From: Nitrospira sp.
GTDB lineage: Bacteria > Nitrospirota > Nitrospiria > Nitrospirales > Nitrospiraceae
Reading direction: 5' to 3'
Length of the DNA stretch: 35,169 nucleotides
NCBI GenBank assembly: GCA_019636815.1
Contig: JAHBWT010000042.1
Span: 1 to 35,169 of the forward strand
Shown here: piece after piece, positions 25,006-33,451 of the stretch
How the letters are laid out: each line of letters begins with the position of its first letter
Position numbering within the stretch: the first letter of the stretch is position 1
The notes under the pieces: model-generated
Told to the model about the DNA's origin: nothing
Databases searched by the model: none
Seen by the model: the letters and a program-made list of their open reading frames with translations, nothing else
Made by a program: the position numbers and the translations under genes

Positions 25006-25818
25006 ATGCACATTCTTGTCACCAACGACGATGGGATCCACTCGCCAGGGATCCTGGCCTTGGCGAAGGGCCTTGCCAAAATTGGCGACGTGTGGGTGAT
25101 CGCGCCGGATCGCGAGCGCACGGCCGTGGCACATGCCGTGACGTTGCACAAACCACTGAGGGTTCAGCAGGTCAGGCCCCGATTCTTTGCGGTCAATGGA
25201 ACTCCCGTGGATTGCGTGAATCTCGCGTTGCTGAAACTTATGCCCAAACCACCGCATCTGATCGTGTCCGGTATCAATAAGGGGGTCAATCTCGGCGATG
25301 ATGTGATGTATTCGGGCACCGTCTCCGCTGCCATGGAAGGAGCCATCCTCGGTGTCCCATCCATTGCAGTCTCTCAAGAAGGGAAGGACACATTTCACTT
25401 TGACGTGGGTGTGAGGTACGCCGTCCGTGTCGCGCAGCTGGTGCTTGCCCGAGGTCTTCCGGAAGAAACCCTGCTGAATGTCAATATCCCCGATCGACCG
25501 CGATCAGACATCAAAGGTGTGCGGGTCACCTGTCTCAGCCGAAGACGATTCCATAATCCCATTATCGAGAAAGTTGATCCGCACGGGCGCAAATATTACT
25601 GGATTGCCGGAGAACGTGTCTCATGGAGCCGCAGTAAAGACGCGGACCATGAGGCCATCGAAGACGGGTGTGTCTCGATCACGCCGATCCACTTGGACAG
25701 TACGCACTATGGTGTCCTTGATCAGTTCCGGTCTTGGGAGACGATGGTGAAGTACGGCGTTCGAAAGTCCGCCGTTAAACGTTCGCTGAGTGGTCCAATG
25801 GAGGAGGTGGAGTCATGA
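25006..25818 (+). CDS. surE: 5'-nucleotidase SurE
   Basis: SurE is a metal-dependent nucleoside monophosphatase linked to stationary-phase survival. The 270-residue product starts MHILVTNDDGIHSPGI with the metal-binding Asp8-Asp9 pair, then VIAPDRERTAVAHAVTLHKP, VNGTPVDCVNLAL and SGINKGVNLGDDVMYSGTVSAAMEG (key part SGIN-G-N). The residue usually Ser in the DRERS loop is Thr here, a conservative change at a metal ligand. Length is normal. The stop overlaps the dedA start as ATGA. Confidence 0.95.
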   Translation: MHILVTNDDGIHSPGILALAKGLAKIGDVWVIAPDRERTAVAHAVTLHKPLRVQQVRPRFFAVNGTPVDCVNLALLKLMPKPPHLIVSGINKGVNLGDDVMYSGTVSAAMEGAILGVPSIAVSQEGKDTFHFDVGVRYAVRVAQLVLARGLPEETLLNVNIPDRPRSDIKGVRVTCLSRRRFHNPIIEKVDPHGRKYYWIAGERVSWSRSKDADHEAIEDGCVSITPIHLDSTHYGVLDQFRSWETMVKYGVRKSAVKRSLSGPMEEVES

Positions 25819-26456
25819 TCGGCGAACTCATCGAAACGATCATCGGTGAACTGAGTCGATTCGTAATCGCCTGTATCTCCAGATTCGGCTATGGAGGCAT
25901 TGTGTTCACGATGGCTATCGAGAGTGCCTGTATCCCGCTGCCCAGCGAAATCATCATGCCATTTTCGGGCTATTTGGTGACGACAGGGGAATTCACCATG
26001 CTGGGGGTCACGCTGGCCGGTGCGGTTGGGAATGTGCTCGGCTCGATCGTAGCCTACTACGCGGGGGTGTGGGGAGGACGGCCATTTGCAGAGCGTTACG
26101 GGCCATATTTCTTAGTCTCAGGGCATGATCTAGACGTCGCCGATCGTTGGTTCGCAAAGTATGGAGAGGCGGCGGTCTTTTTCGGAAGAATGCTCCCGGT
26201 CGTGCGCACCTTTATTTCCCTCCCGGCCGGCATCGCAAGGATGAATTTCCCGCGGTTCGTCCTGTTCACCTTTGTCGGGGCCTTGCCATGGTGCTATCTC
26301 CTGGCCTACATCGGCCTTCGGATGGGGGAAGAATGGGAACACCTGCGTGATTACTTTCATCAATTTGACATCCTCATCGGACTCGTCCTGGCCGTAGGCA
26401 TAGGGTATTTCCTGTGGTCTCACTGGCCAAAACGACGAACAAGCTCAGAGCCTTAA
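25815..26456 (+). CDS. DedA-family membrane protein (VTT/SNARE-associated domain)
   Basis: The 213-residue protein has a hydrophobic N-terminus, the DedA signatures ESACIPLPSEIIMPFSGYL (abbreviated) and FFGRMLPVVRTFISLPAGIARM, and about five to six membrane segments. DedA proteins act in the inner membrane, with roles in membrane lipid (undecaprenyl phosphate or phospholipid) flipping and envelope integrity. Conserved Glu and the GR...R motif are present. GGAGGAGGTGGAG provides a strong ribosome-binding site. It is coupled to surE and lies six bases before cysS. Confidence 0.9.
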   Translation: MIGELIETIIGELSRFVIACISRFGYGGIVFTMAIESACIPLPSEIIMPFSGYLVTTGEFTMLGVTLAGAVGNVLGSIVAYYAGVWGGRPFAERYGPYFLVSGHDLDVADRWFAKYGEAAVFFGRMLPVVRTFISLPAGIARMNFPRFVLFTFVGALPWCYLLAYIGLRMGEEWEHLRDYFHQFDILIGLVLAVGIGYFLWSHWPKRRTSSEP

Positions 26457-26461
26457 ACGTC

Positions 26462-27940
26462 ATGCTCAAGCTGTTCAATACTCTGACCGGGCGGCAAGAC
26501 GTGTTCGAGCCGATTGAACCGAAGCACGTCCGCATGTATGTCTGCGGGGTGACGGTCTACGACTATTGTCACATCGGCCATGCTCGCAGTGCCCTCGTAT
26601 TCGACGTGCTCCGGCGCTACTTGGAATACAGCGGCTATGCGGTCACATTTGTGAAGAACTTCACGGATGTGGATGACAAGATCATCAAGCGGGCCAATGA
26701 GCAGGGTGTCAGTTGTGAGACCGTCACGCAGAAGTTCATCCAAGCTTACTATGACGACATGGGAAAGCTCGGCGTGCGCCAAGCCTCAGTCGAACCCAAG
26801 GCGACTGAGCATATGGCCGAGACCATCGAACTGACCAATACCTTGCTTCGGAAAGGGCTGGCCTACCAAATAGAGGGCGACGTGTATTTTGACGTGGCCC
26901 GATATCCAGAATATGGAACTCTCTCCAAACGCAAGCTAGAAGATCTCCAGGCAGGGGCTCGTGTGGAAGTCGATGAGCGCAAACACCACCCGATGGATTT
27001 TGCGCTCTGGAAAAAGAGCAAGCCCGGCGAGCCGTCGTGGTCGAGTCCATGGGGACCAGGACGACCCGGCTGGCATATCGAATGTTCCGCCATGTCGATC
27101 CGGTATCTCGGCGAAACATTCGATATTCACGGTGGAGGGATGGATCTGATCTTCCCTCACCATGAGAATGAGATCGCTCAGTCGTGCGGGGCGACCAGCC
27201 AACACTTTGCCAAGTATTGGGTTCATAACGGCTTTGTCCAGATCAACAAGGAAAAGATGTCGAAGTCGCTCGGCAACTTCTTTACCATCCGTGAGATCTT
27301 TGCGAAATCAGAATGGTCGGACGCGATTACCGGCGAAATCCTCCGGTACTTTCTTCTGTCCACGCACTACCATGGGCCGTTGGATTTCTCAGACCAAGCT
27401 CTGAAAGAGGCCAAGAGCGCTCTCAATGGTTTCTATGATCTCTTTGGACGGTTAGCCGAGTCCGAGGACAAGACAATAGCGGACCCGGACCTTGATCTCG
27501 CTATAGATCGTTGTCAGGCAGGGTTCAGAGCTGCGATGGACGACGACATGAATACGCCAGCGGCTATTGCAGCGTTGCAGGGCCTGCGGAACGATGTGAA
27601 CAAACTAGTAGGCGTAGGACTTTCTACTGAAAGCAGGAAGCTTGCGCGCCAAGTGTTTCGTTCCCTCGGTACCGTAATGGGGTTGTTTCAGTTGGAACGA
27701 TGGGATTTCAACGTCCGCATCGAACCAAAACCCGCTGATCTTGTTGGTACAGCCTTTCCCCCGGCCGTCACGGCGGCAAAACAAATGACGCCGGAAGAAA
27801 TCGACGGCAAAGTGGCGGAACGTATCGAGGCAAAGAAGAGAAAAGATTTTAAAAGAGCCGACGAAATTCGCGCTGAACTGAAGTCGAGTGGTATCACGGT
27901 TGAGGATAAGCCCGATGGCACCAGCCGGTGGAAACGCTGA
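26462..27940 (+). CDS. cysS: Cysteinyl-tRNA synthetase
   Basis: CysS charges tRNA-Cys. The 492-residue class I enzyme has the zinc ligand Cys28 in YVCGVTVYD, HIGH at residues 37-40, FTDVDDKI, WHIECSAMS, the second zinc-binding region DLIFPHHENEIAQS and KMSKS (about 265-269) before the anticodon-binding helical domain. Ending SGITVEDKPDGTSRWKR is typical of the family. I chose the ATG at 26462 because MLKLFNTLTGRQDVF matches the family start; the open frame extends upstream to 26414 into dedA. The 3' end overlaps rlmB by 26 bases. Confidence 0.96.
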   Translation: MLKLFNTLTGRQDVFEPIEPKHVRMYVCGVTVYDYCHIGHARSALVFDVLRRYLEYSGYAVTFVKNFTDVDDKIIKRANEQGVSCETVTQKFIQAYYDDMGKLGVRQASVEPKATEHMAETIELTNTLLRKGLAYQIEGDVYFDVARYPEYGTLSKRKLEDLQAGARVEVDERKHHPMDFALWKKSKPGEPSWSSPWGPGRPGWHIECSAMSIRYLGETFDIHGGGMDLIFPHHENEIAQSCGATSQHFAKYWVHNGFVQINKEKMSKSLGNFFTIREIFAKSEWSDAITGEILRYFLLSTHYHGPLDFSDQALKEAKSALNGFYDLFGRLAESEDKTIADPDLDLAIDRCQAGFRAAMDDDMNTPAAIAALQGLRNDVNKLVGVGLSTESRKLARQVFRSLGTVMGLFQLERWDFNVRIEPKPADLVGTAFPPAVTAAKQMTPEEIDGKVAERIEAKKRKDFKRADEIRAELKSSGITVEDKPDGTSRWKR

Positions 27941-28688
27941 TTCTCAGGAGATTCTCTACGGTCTACACAGCATCCGTGAGGCTCTGAAAGCCGGCACCAG
28001 GCCATTGCAACGACTGTTGGTCCTTCGGACTGACAAGCAGTTCACGGATGTGGTGCAACTCGCTCGATCACGCCGTATTCCAATTCATGTCCAACCCCTC
28101 GCCTCCTTCGACCGGCTGATTCCCAACGGCAAGCATCAAGGCGTTGTGGCTTTTGTCTCAGCGAAAGCCTACCAAACGGAGGACTCGATTCTCGCTGGAG
28201 CGGCCCAACGGCATGAGCCCCCGTTCCTGATCATTCTCGATGGGGTAGAAGACCCGCACAACCTCGGGGCTGTGCTCCGGACGGCGGAGGGAGCCGGTGT
28301 CCACGGAGTATTCATCCCGGAGCGGCGGGCTGTCGGGCTGACGTCTGTCGTCGCGAAGGCGTCGGCTGGGGCGATCGATCACATTCCCGTGGCGCGTGTG
28401 ACAAACATGAGCCGGTCGATCGAATCCTTGAAGACGGCTGGAGTATGGATCTATGGGGTGACGCCGTCGGCAAAAAAGATTTTTACGGATCTCGACCTAC
28501 GAGAACCGGTCGGGCTGGTTTTCGGCGGAGAGGGAACGGGCATCAGGCCGGGCGTGTTGCAACATTGCGATGAATGCGTCCGCATTCCTCTTAGAGGACG
28601 GGTCCACTCGTTGAATGTGTCTGCGGCTGCTGCGATCGTCTTATTCGAGGTCGTTCGTCAACGCGGTCATCGGAATCAAACGCCATGA
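27915..28688 (+). CDS. rlmB: 23S rRNA (guanosine-2'-O-)-methyltransferase RlmB (TrmH/SpoU family)
   Basis: The 257-residue product starts with a small substrate-binding domain (YGLHSIREALKAG) and then the SPOUT methyltransferase domain with LDGVEDPHNLGAVLRTAEG, GLVFGGEGTGIRPG, IPLRGRVHSLNVS and AAAAIVLFE, the three knot motifs of TrmH-family 2'-O-methyltransferases. RlmB-type placement next to cysS is common. The ATG at 27915 follows GAGGAT and lies inside the cysS 3' end; the frame extends upstream to 27888 without family sequence. It converges on the LuxR-type gene with one base between stops. Confidence 0.93.
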   Translation: MAPAGGNADSQEILYGLHSIREALKAGTRPLQRLLVLRTDKQFTDVVQLARSRRIPIHVQPLASFDRLIPNGKHQGVVAFVSAKAYQTEDSILAGAAQRHEPPFLIILDGVEDPHNLGAVLRTAEGAGVHGVFIPERRAVGLTSVVAKASAGAIDHIPVARVTNMSRSIESLKTAGVWIYGVTPSAKKIFTDLDLREPVGLVFGGEGTGIRPGVLQHCDECVRIPLRGRVHSLNVSAAAAIVLFEVVRQRGHRNQTP

Positions 28689-28689
28689 C

Positions 28690-28968
28690 TCACCTGATTT
28701 TCAGCGCCCCACCCTGGATGGCAGTCTTCAGCAGTTGAGCGGTATTCGACACACGCATCTTTTTCATCATATTGGCACGATGGGCCTCGACGGTTTTGAC
28801 GCTGATTTTCAACCGGCTGCCGATTTCTTTGTTCTTGAACCCCGCCCAGATCAGTTCCAGAATTTCCTGTTCGCGTGACGTGAGGGATTCCGGACGTCTT
28901 GCGCGTGGAGGAGGTTCGAGGTTCACAAGAGACTTCCGAGGTCGTGGCTTGGCACTTCTTTTAACCAT
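28690..28968 (-). CDS. Stand-alone LuxR-type HTH (GerE domain) regulator
   Basis: The 92-residue protein is a basic N-terminal tail followed by one GerE/LuxR helix-turn-helix: LTSREQEILELIWAGFKNKE then IGSRLKISVKTVEAHRANMM and KKMRVSNTAQLL. No receiver or sensor domain is present, so it is not a full response regulator. AAAGGAGA lies upstream of the ATG, with somewhat long spacing. It faces rlmB tail to tail and diverges from the prepilin peptidase gene; its targets are unknown. Confidence 0.88.
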   Translation of the reverse strand: MVKRSAKPRPRKSLVNLEPPPRARRPESLTSREQEILELIWAGFKNKEIGSRLKISVKTVEAHRANMMKKMRVSNTAQLLKTAIQGGALKIR

Positions 28969-28984
28969 GATGACGAGTTCTCCT

Positions 28985-29011
28985 TTGATCGGAATGGGTT
29001 TCAGGTATACT
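28985..29011 (+). promoter_or_regulatory. Possible promoter for the prepilin peptidase gene
   Basis: TTGATC (28985-28990) and TATACT (29006-29011) form a sigma-70-like pair, but spacing is only 15 bases. The -10 is good (5 of 6). A small CGCGG...CCGCG dyad follows at about 29024-29039. The gap 28969-29126 holds no gene. Confidence 0.3.
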
Positions 29012-29126
29012 CGATGTGATCAACGCGGCGGTCACCGCGCTATTATGGAACGATCGGCGAAGAATGTAAATTCGGGTAGTTCGGCCCTAGTAGGGTTCCT
29101 GGGTAAGGGAAGAACTCTGAGCAATT

Positions 29127-29915
29127 ATGCATGAGAGCCAGATACTATTCTCGGCGTCTCTCGTTGTTGGTCTCTTTGGCGCGCTCGTCGGTAGCTTTCT
29201 GAACGTGTGTATTTACCGGTTGCCGCGACGCGAATCGATCGCGTGGCCGGGATCCCATTGCCCGGCCTGTTCCCACCCCATTGCATGGCATGACAACATT
29301 CCGATCGTCAGCTACGTGCTGCTGGGGGGGCGCTGCCGGCACTGCGCGGCCCGTATCCCTTACCGCTATCCCTTGGTGGAGGCTCTGAATGCCTTGGGCT
29401 ATGTCGCGATAGTGTGGTTCTTTGGGATGACCTGGCCTGCAGCCGTGTACGGGATACTCTATTCGGCTCTTTTAGTAGTGGCTGGAACTGATCTTTCCCA
29501 TAAGATTATTCCCAACGCCATTACATTCCCCGGCATCGTGCTCGGACTTCTCAGTGCCGCGACGATTCTCCCGCTTGGATTCTTCGATGGTTTGCTGGGA
29601 GTCCTCGTTGGCGGGGGCATCCTATGGCTGCTGGCCTGGGCGAGTCCTTATCTTTTTGGAAAAGAGGGTATGGGTGGGGGAGACATCAAACTGCTTGCGA
29701 TGATCGGGGCCTTTCTGGGATGGAAGCCGGCCCTCATGACAATCATGGTTGGTTCCTTCCTTGGGTCGCTTGTCGGCGTCAGCCTCATCGCAGCCAACGT
29801 GATTCGTCGGGAAGACTACATTCCATTCGGTCCGTTTCTCGTCTGTGGCGCCCTGGTATCACTGTTCTTTGGACAACCCCTTCTTGACTGGTATCAGGGG
29901 CTGTTGGCTGGATAA
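29127..29915 (+). CDS. pilD: Prepilin leader peptidase / N-methyltransferase (PilD/GspO)
   Basis: This bifunctional inner-membrane enzyme cuts type III signal peptides of prepilins and methylates the new N-terminus. The 262-residue product has an N-terminal methylase domain with paired zinc motifs CPAC (45-48) and CRHC (70-73), GSFLNVCIYRLPR near the start, and the A24A aspartyl protease residues Asp122 (AGTDLSHKIIPN) and Asp186 (MGGGDIK). Eight or so membrane segments are visible. It sits just before the prepilin-like genes it should process. Confidence 0.95.
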   Translation: MHESQILFSASLVVGLFGALVGSFLNVCIYRLPRRESIAWPGSHCPACSHPIAWHDNIPIVSYVLLGGRCRHCAARIPYRYPLVEALNALGYVAIVWFFGMTWPAAVYGILYSALLVVAGTDLSHKIIPNAITFPGIVLGLLSAATILPLGFFDGLLGVLVGGGILWLLAWASPYLFGKEGMGGGDIKLLAMIGAFLGWKPALMTIMVGSFLGSLVGVSLIAANVIRREDYIPFGPFLVCGALVSLFFGQPLLDWYQGLLAG

Positions 29916-29982
29916 TGGCTCCCATGGCCGATTTCCAGCAATGCCACTGTATCTCTTCTTCATAAACCGTATCTGATTAGGT

Positions 29983-29998
29983 ACAGAGGCTTCTCTGT
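29983..29998 (+). repeat. Small perfect hairpin after pilD
   Basis: ACAGAG-GCTT-CTCTGT forms a 6-base stem with a 4-base loop 68 bases after the pilD stop. No T-run follows, so it is not a standard terminator. Apart from it and the palindrome at 30153, the 286-base gap 29916-30201 shows no gene. Confidence 0.4.
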
Positions 29999-30152
29999 AA
30001 GAATCGCCATCTTCGAACAGTCACTCCACCTCCTCTCGTAGCTCAATAAACCCCATAAGTATCATTCACATCAGCTAGTTACGGGATGATGAACCTTTCG
30101 CAGACAGGCGGGTCATAACGCGCGAATGGTCCATCCAAGAGCGGCACGAGTT

Positions 30153-30172
30153 TTGACATAGTGCTACGTCAA
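30153..30172. promoter_or_regulatory. Near-perfect 20-base palindrome upstream of the prepilin operon
   Basis: TTGACATAGTGCTACGTCAA has nine-base arms with one mismatch (TTGACATAG against CTACGTCAA) around a TG centre. It ends 29 bases before the fimT/gspH start and includes a perfect -35-like TTGACA, although no good -10 follows at 16-18 bases. It is a plausible dimeric-regulator site controlling the prepilin genes. Confidence 0.5.
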
Positions 30173-30201
30173 CCGAATGGCGATGTATCAGAGAGGAAGG
30201 C

Positions 30202-30633
30202 ATGAAGCAGGACGGTAAAACATTGGCCGAACTCATGGTGGTCGCGGGGATCCTGGCAATGGTCGCTCTCATGGGAATTCCCAACTATCTCGGACTCAAC
30301 TCCCGGAACCAGCTCCGGTGCGTGACGGAGGAAATTGCCTCCGACCTGCGCCTGGCGAGGCAACTCGCGTTGACCAATCGCGATCGGGTTCGGATTGTCA
30401 TCGACACAGAACAGCAGGAACTGATCACGCAGCTTGTCAATGGGAATACCACCCACCATGTCTATCACTACAGGGGGAAGGGTCTCACCATTGAAGAACC
30501 GAGTGCGGGGTGGAACATCCAGTTCCAGCCAAGCGGTCGCTCAGCCACTCCAACAACGATGAAGCTCCACAACAGAGAGGGCCAGACCCAAACGCTCACC
30601 GTGAGTATTACGGGACGGGTATCCATCCTATGA
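30202..30633 (+). CDS. Prepilin-like protein, FimT/GspH type
   Basis: The 143-residue minor pseudopilin has a type III signal, MKQDG then KTLAELMVVAGILAMVALMG, with Glu at +5 but Lys at +1 instead of the usual Phe or Met. The conserved segment LRLARQLALTNRDRV and the ending SITGRVSI are typical of FimT/GspH, which start pilus or pseudopilus tips. GAGAGGAAGG precedes the ATG. It is the first of four prepilin-like genes and its stop overlaps the next start as ATGA. Confidence 0.85.
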   Translation: MKQDGKTLAELMVVAGILAMVALMGIPNYLGLNSRNQLRCVTEEIASDLRLARQLALTNRDRVRIVIDTEQQELITQLVNGNTTHHVYHYRGKGLTIEEPSAGWNIQFQPSGRSATPTTMKLHNREGQTQTLTVSITGRVSIL

Positions 30634-31115
30634 CCGCTCATCTCAACAACGACGGTTTTAGCCTGATCGAGGTCATGGTGGCGATGATGATCTCCGGCAT
30701 TGCGTTGATGGGGACGCTAGGCGCGGTGGAAATCACATCGAGATACGCGCAGCAGGGCGGTCTGAGTAACAAAGCGCTGGAGCTCGCCCAGGCGAGACTG
30801 GAAGTGAAGCGATCCGTTCGATGGCACTCTCTTCTTGAAGACGATCTCGACCACGACGGCACTCCCGACACCTTCATGCTCGATGACGGTCAAGGGGCCG
30901 ATGCCACGGCGGGAGATGGGATTTATACGGCCATGTGCGAACGCGATGGAGTAACAGTTGTCTGGACCATTGAGGGCGAGCCTCAGAGGCCGCTTCACGC
31001 CACCGGAATAGTGGCGATCCGAGCTGTTGCCTCCTATTCAGGCCTGAGAGGCCAACGGCGAGAGGTCCATGTGGCGACCATCCGAGCGAACCCAAGCTAT
31101 ATAGGACAACGATGA
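30630..31115 (+). CDS. Prepilin-like protein, PilV/GspI type
   Basis: The 161-residue product has a short leader ending in Gly, then FSLIEVMVAMMISGIALMG, a classic type III signal with Glu at +5, followed by ALELAQARLEVKRS. This helix-rich start and its place after FimT/GspH fit PilV/GspI minor pilins. An acidic, Asp- and Gly-rich stretch (DLDHDGTPDTF, DDGQGADATAGDG) in the middle may bind calcium, as in other pseudopilins. The ATG at 30630 overlaps the upstream stop; the open frame further upstream is spurious. Confidence 0.83.
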   Translation: MTAHLNNDGFSLIEVMVAMMISGIALMGTLGAVEITSRYAQQGGLSNKALELAQARLEVKRSVRWHSLLEDDLDHDGTPDTFMLDDGQGADATAGDGIYTAMCERDGVTVVWTIEGEPQRPLHATGIVAIRAVASYSGLRGQRREVHVATIRANPSYIGQR

Positions 31116-31870
31116 ACTGCGGGACATCCATCATTCCAAGTCCAAGACGTCAACCATGGGTCAGGATCCTGTCCGACTCCGACGGTGTCTGCCTGAGCGA
31201 ATTGATGATCAGTCTGGCAATCGGCGCTGCTGTGCTCGCGACGGCGTTGAGCACCTTGAACATCGTCCAGGCCCATGCGGGCAAGCAACACCGCACACTC
31301 AATCATCAGCAAGATCTGCGATCGGGGCTGGAGGTCTTTGAGCAAGAAGTTCGACTTGCGACGGCTGACGAAATCGAGACGGCGGCCTCCAAAGAATTTC
31401 TCTTTCATGCCAATCTTGCGGACCATCGAACAACCACGACAACCGAGGTTTCGCCCGGCTCATCAGTCCTGCCGGTGCTGGATGGGAGAGGCTGGGGAGA
31501 GGGGAAAACGATCCGTCTGTGCGGGCAGCACGTCTGTGAATCACATCGGCTCGCTCGCCCGGGGCAACGAAATCAACTGACTCTGGCAGAACCGGTTGGG
31601 ATGTCGTTCCCCAAAGGGGCGGCTCTGCAGGTGATCAATCGAGTGAAGTATTACGTGAAGGGTAACGAAGGTGGCACCTCGAATCTCATGCGCATGGTCG
31701 ATGGAGGCGCCGGTGTTCTGATCGGAGGGCTCGGCGATCTCCAGTTTTCCTACTGGAACGACATGGGACAGGGAACGACCCAGCCTTCACAGGTGAAACG
31801 TGTTGTATTGGAGATTCATTCGAGTCAACCCCTGCATCGAATGGTGCGGGAAGTGAGCATTCGATCGTAG
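31112..31870 (+). CDS. Prepilin-like protein, PilW/GspJ type
   Basis: The 252-residue product has a long basic leader of 25 residues ending DG, then VCLSELMISLAIGAAVLATA with Glu at +5, and a following coiled helix (LRSGLEVFEQEVRLA). Length and position fit PilW/GspJ. A CGQHVC pair in the C-terminal domain could form a disulfide. It overlaps the preceding gene as ATGA, so the three genes are translated as a coupled set. Confidence 0.8.
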   Translation: MNCGTSIIPSPRRQPWVRILSDSDGVCLSELMISLAIGAAVLATALSTLNIVQAHAGKQHRTLNHQQDLRSGLEVFEQEVRLATADEIETAASKEFLFHANLADHRTTTTTEVSPGSSVLPVLDGRGWGEGKTIRLCGQHVCESHRLARPGQRNQLTLAEPVGMSFPKGAALQVINRVKYYVKGNEGGTSNLMRMVDGGAGVLIGGLGDLQFSYWNDMGQGTTQPSQVKRVVLEIHSSQPLHRMVREVSIRS

Positions 31871-31882
31871 GAGGGTCCCATC

Positions 31883-33352
31883 ATGTCCTGTAGAAACGTC
31901 GGCGGCGACCAGCGAGGGATTGCGCTTCTGGGAGCCATGGTCATCGTTCTGATTCTCTCAGTGCTTGCAACGACACTCTTAAACCTCAGCGGGCAAGAGG
32001 CCATCAGCGCCAGCGCAGCAGGCCAACTGGCCGTCGCTCAACAACTTGCCGATGCATCTGCCGACCTTGTCGTGGGATGGTTTCATGACCCACAACTCAC
32101 GAGTACAGTGCCGGCAATAGTGTCACTTCGGGCCAAGAGAAATCATGACGCGGACGGCGCGCCTTCATTTTTCGATGCCACCGGTCGATCTCAATTTGTG
32201 GGAACGATGGAGCATCCGGATCTTCGCTTGCAGGCGGAGACCGATTCAGACGATCGACTTCTCAATGATCCGGACATCGGAATGTTTCGTGCCATGCAAC
32301 ACCTTGGGCGCGTAGAGGAACTGAAGGTGTATGCGCCTACGGATCCGGGCCTTCTCTGCACCGTTGATACCACTGTAGTAACCAAGACCACCCCGTCTGT
32401 TCGGCAATCAGTCCGCATGCAGTTACGTGCTTTGGGTCTACCAGCATTGAAGGCCGCCGTCCAGGTGCGCCGGCACCTGGGCCAGTCCCATCCTGGCGGT
32501 GAATCGCCTGTCACGCTGCACTGGGGTGACTTGAAAGTTGGCGGAGACCTCGTGCTCAAACAGGCTACGGATCTTCCGAGAAAAAGCGACATTGCTCCAG
32601 TCACAGGGCAGGGCTATGGCGAGATCGGTCAGCGAGAGGATAGGTGGATGGAGGCCTGGGTGGGAGGAGACATACAGCTGACCCGACCGCCTGCCCAGCC
32701 AATCACGGATGTCCCCGCCAACCTTCACATAGGCCAAAATCCCATCCCCGGAGTTCGCTTCGATGAGTGGCCCTACGAACACCTGAAGCGAATGGCCAAA
32801 CGGTTTGGTCGGTATTTCGCGATCGATCGTGAAGGGTTCCTCTATCCTCAAGGCATCATTGAGCCTGGGCGCGGCGTGTCACCAGACGAAGTGTTCAAGT
32901 TCCAAACACCTGGCGATCAACAGGGGCTGGTTTTCATCGATACGCTCGACCAAACGGCGCCGCGCGCCGACAATCTCGGTGTCCTCAAGCTACAGGCTCC
33001 CTACTTCGAAGGAACCATGGTGGTGCAGGGCCATGTGGTGCTGGCTCCGAATGGGTCAGGATCGTCCATTCGGGTTCTCAGCCCTCCAAAGACGGATCAG
33101 GGCAACGACCCGATCCGGATGCCCATTGAACTCTCGGGCATGCATTTCAACGGTGTTCTCTATGCCAGCGGCCACATTACTGTCGCGGGAGGCGTGAGAT
33201 TGTACGGTGCGGTGATGGCAGGTGAGACCATTGCGTCGTCTGATTCAGGTAGCTCGCTGGAAGTGTGGTACGACCATGACCTCGGGCAAGGATTGTTTCG
33301 GGGATTGCCGGTTGTGTATCGCGCTCCGGGGACATGGATGGCACGCTACTGA
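31883..33352 (+). CDS. PilX-like pilus assembly protein, long form
   Basis: The 489-residue product has a short leader ending in Gly, then IALLGAMVIVLILSVLATTL, a PilX_N-type hydrophobic segment without Glu at +5. The C-terminal part (about 390-480) reads FNGVLYASGHITVAGGVRLYGAVMAGE, a Gly-rich beta pattern seen in large PilX-like proteins (DUF7305-like). It is much longer than classical PilX (about 170-200 residues). AGGAGGG precedes the ATG. It follows PilW by 12 bases and lies before the assembly ATPase; it may be a tip or surface-exposed pilin. Confidence 0.75.
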   Translation: MSCRNVGGDQRGIALLGAMVIVLILSVLATTLLNLSGQEAISASAAGQLAVAQQLADASADLVVGWFHDPQLTSTVPAIVSLRAKRNHDADGAPSFFDATGRSQFVGTMEHPDLRLQAETDSDDRLLNDPDIGMFRAMQHLGRVEELKVYAPTDPGLLCTVDTTVVTKTTPSVRQSVRMQLRALGLPALKAAVQVRRHLGQSHPGGESPVTLHWGDLKVGGDLVLKQATDLPRKSDIAPVTGQGYGEIGQREDRWMEAWVGGDIQLTRPPAQPITDVPANLHIGQNPIPGVRFDEWPYEHLKRMAKRFGRYFAIDREGFLYPQGIIEPGRGVSPDEVFKFQTPGDQQGLVFIDTLDQTAPRADNLGVLKLQAPYFEGTMVVQGHVVLAPNGSGSSIRVLSPPKTDQGNDPIRMPIELSGMHFNGVLYASGHITVAGGVRLYGAVMAGETIASSDSGSSLEVWYDHDLGQGLFRGLPVVYRAPGTWMARY

Positions 33353-33451
33353 AAAAGAGACGCTGCCGGCCGATGTCTCGACGGCCCGGTGGTACGAGCA
33401 ATAAGAGACAGAAACACGACGTCGTATTGTCGCCGACAAAGGATGAGTAAC

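Noticed and set aside
30141-30158. Sigma-54 promoter (GGCACG...) ahead of the prepilin genes
   Set aside because: The -24-like GGCACG is present, but the -12 element reads TTGA instead of TTGC, so the essential GC is missing.
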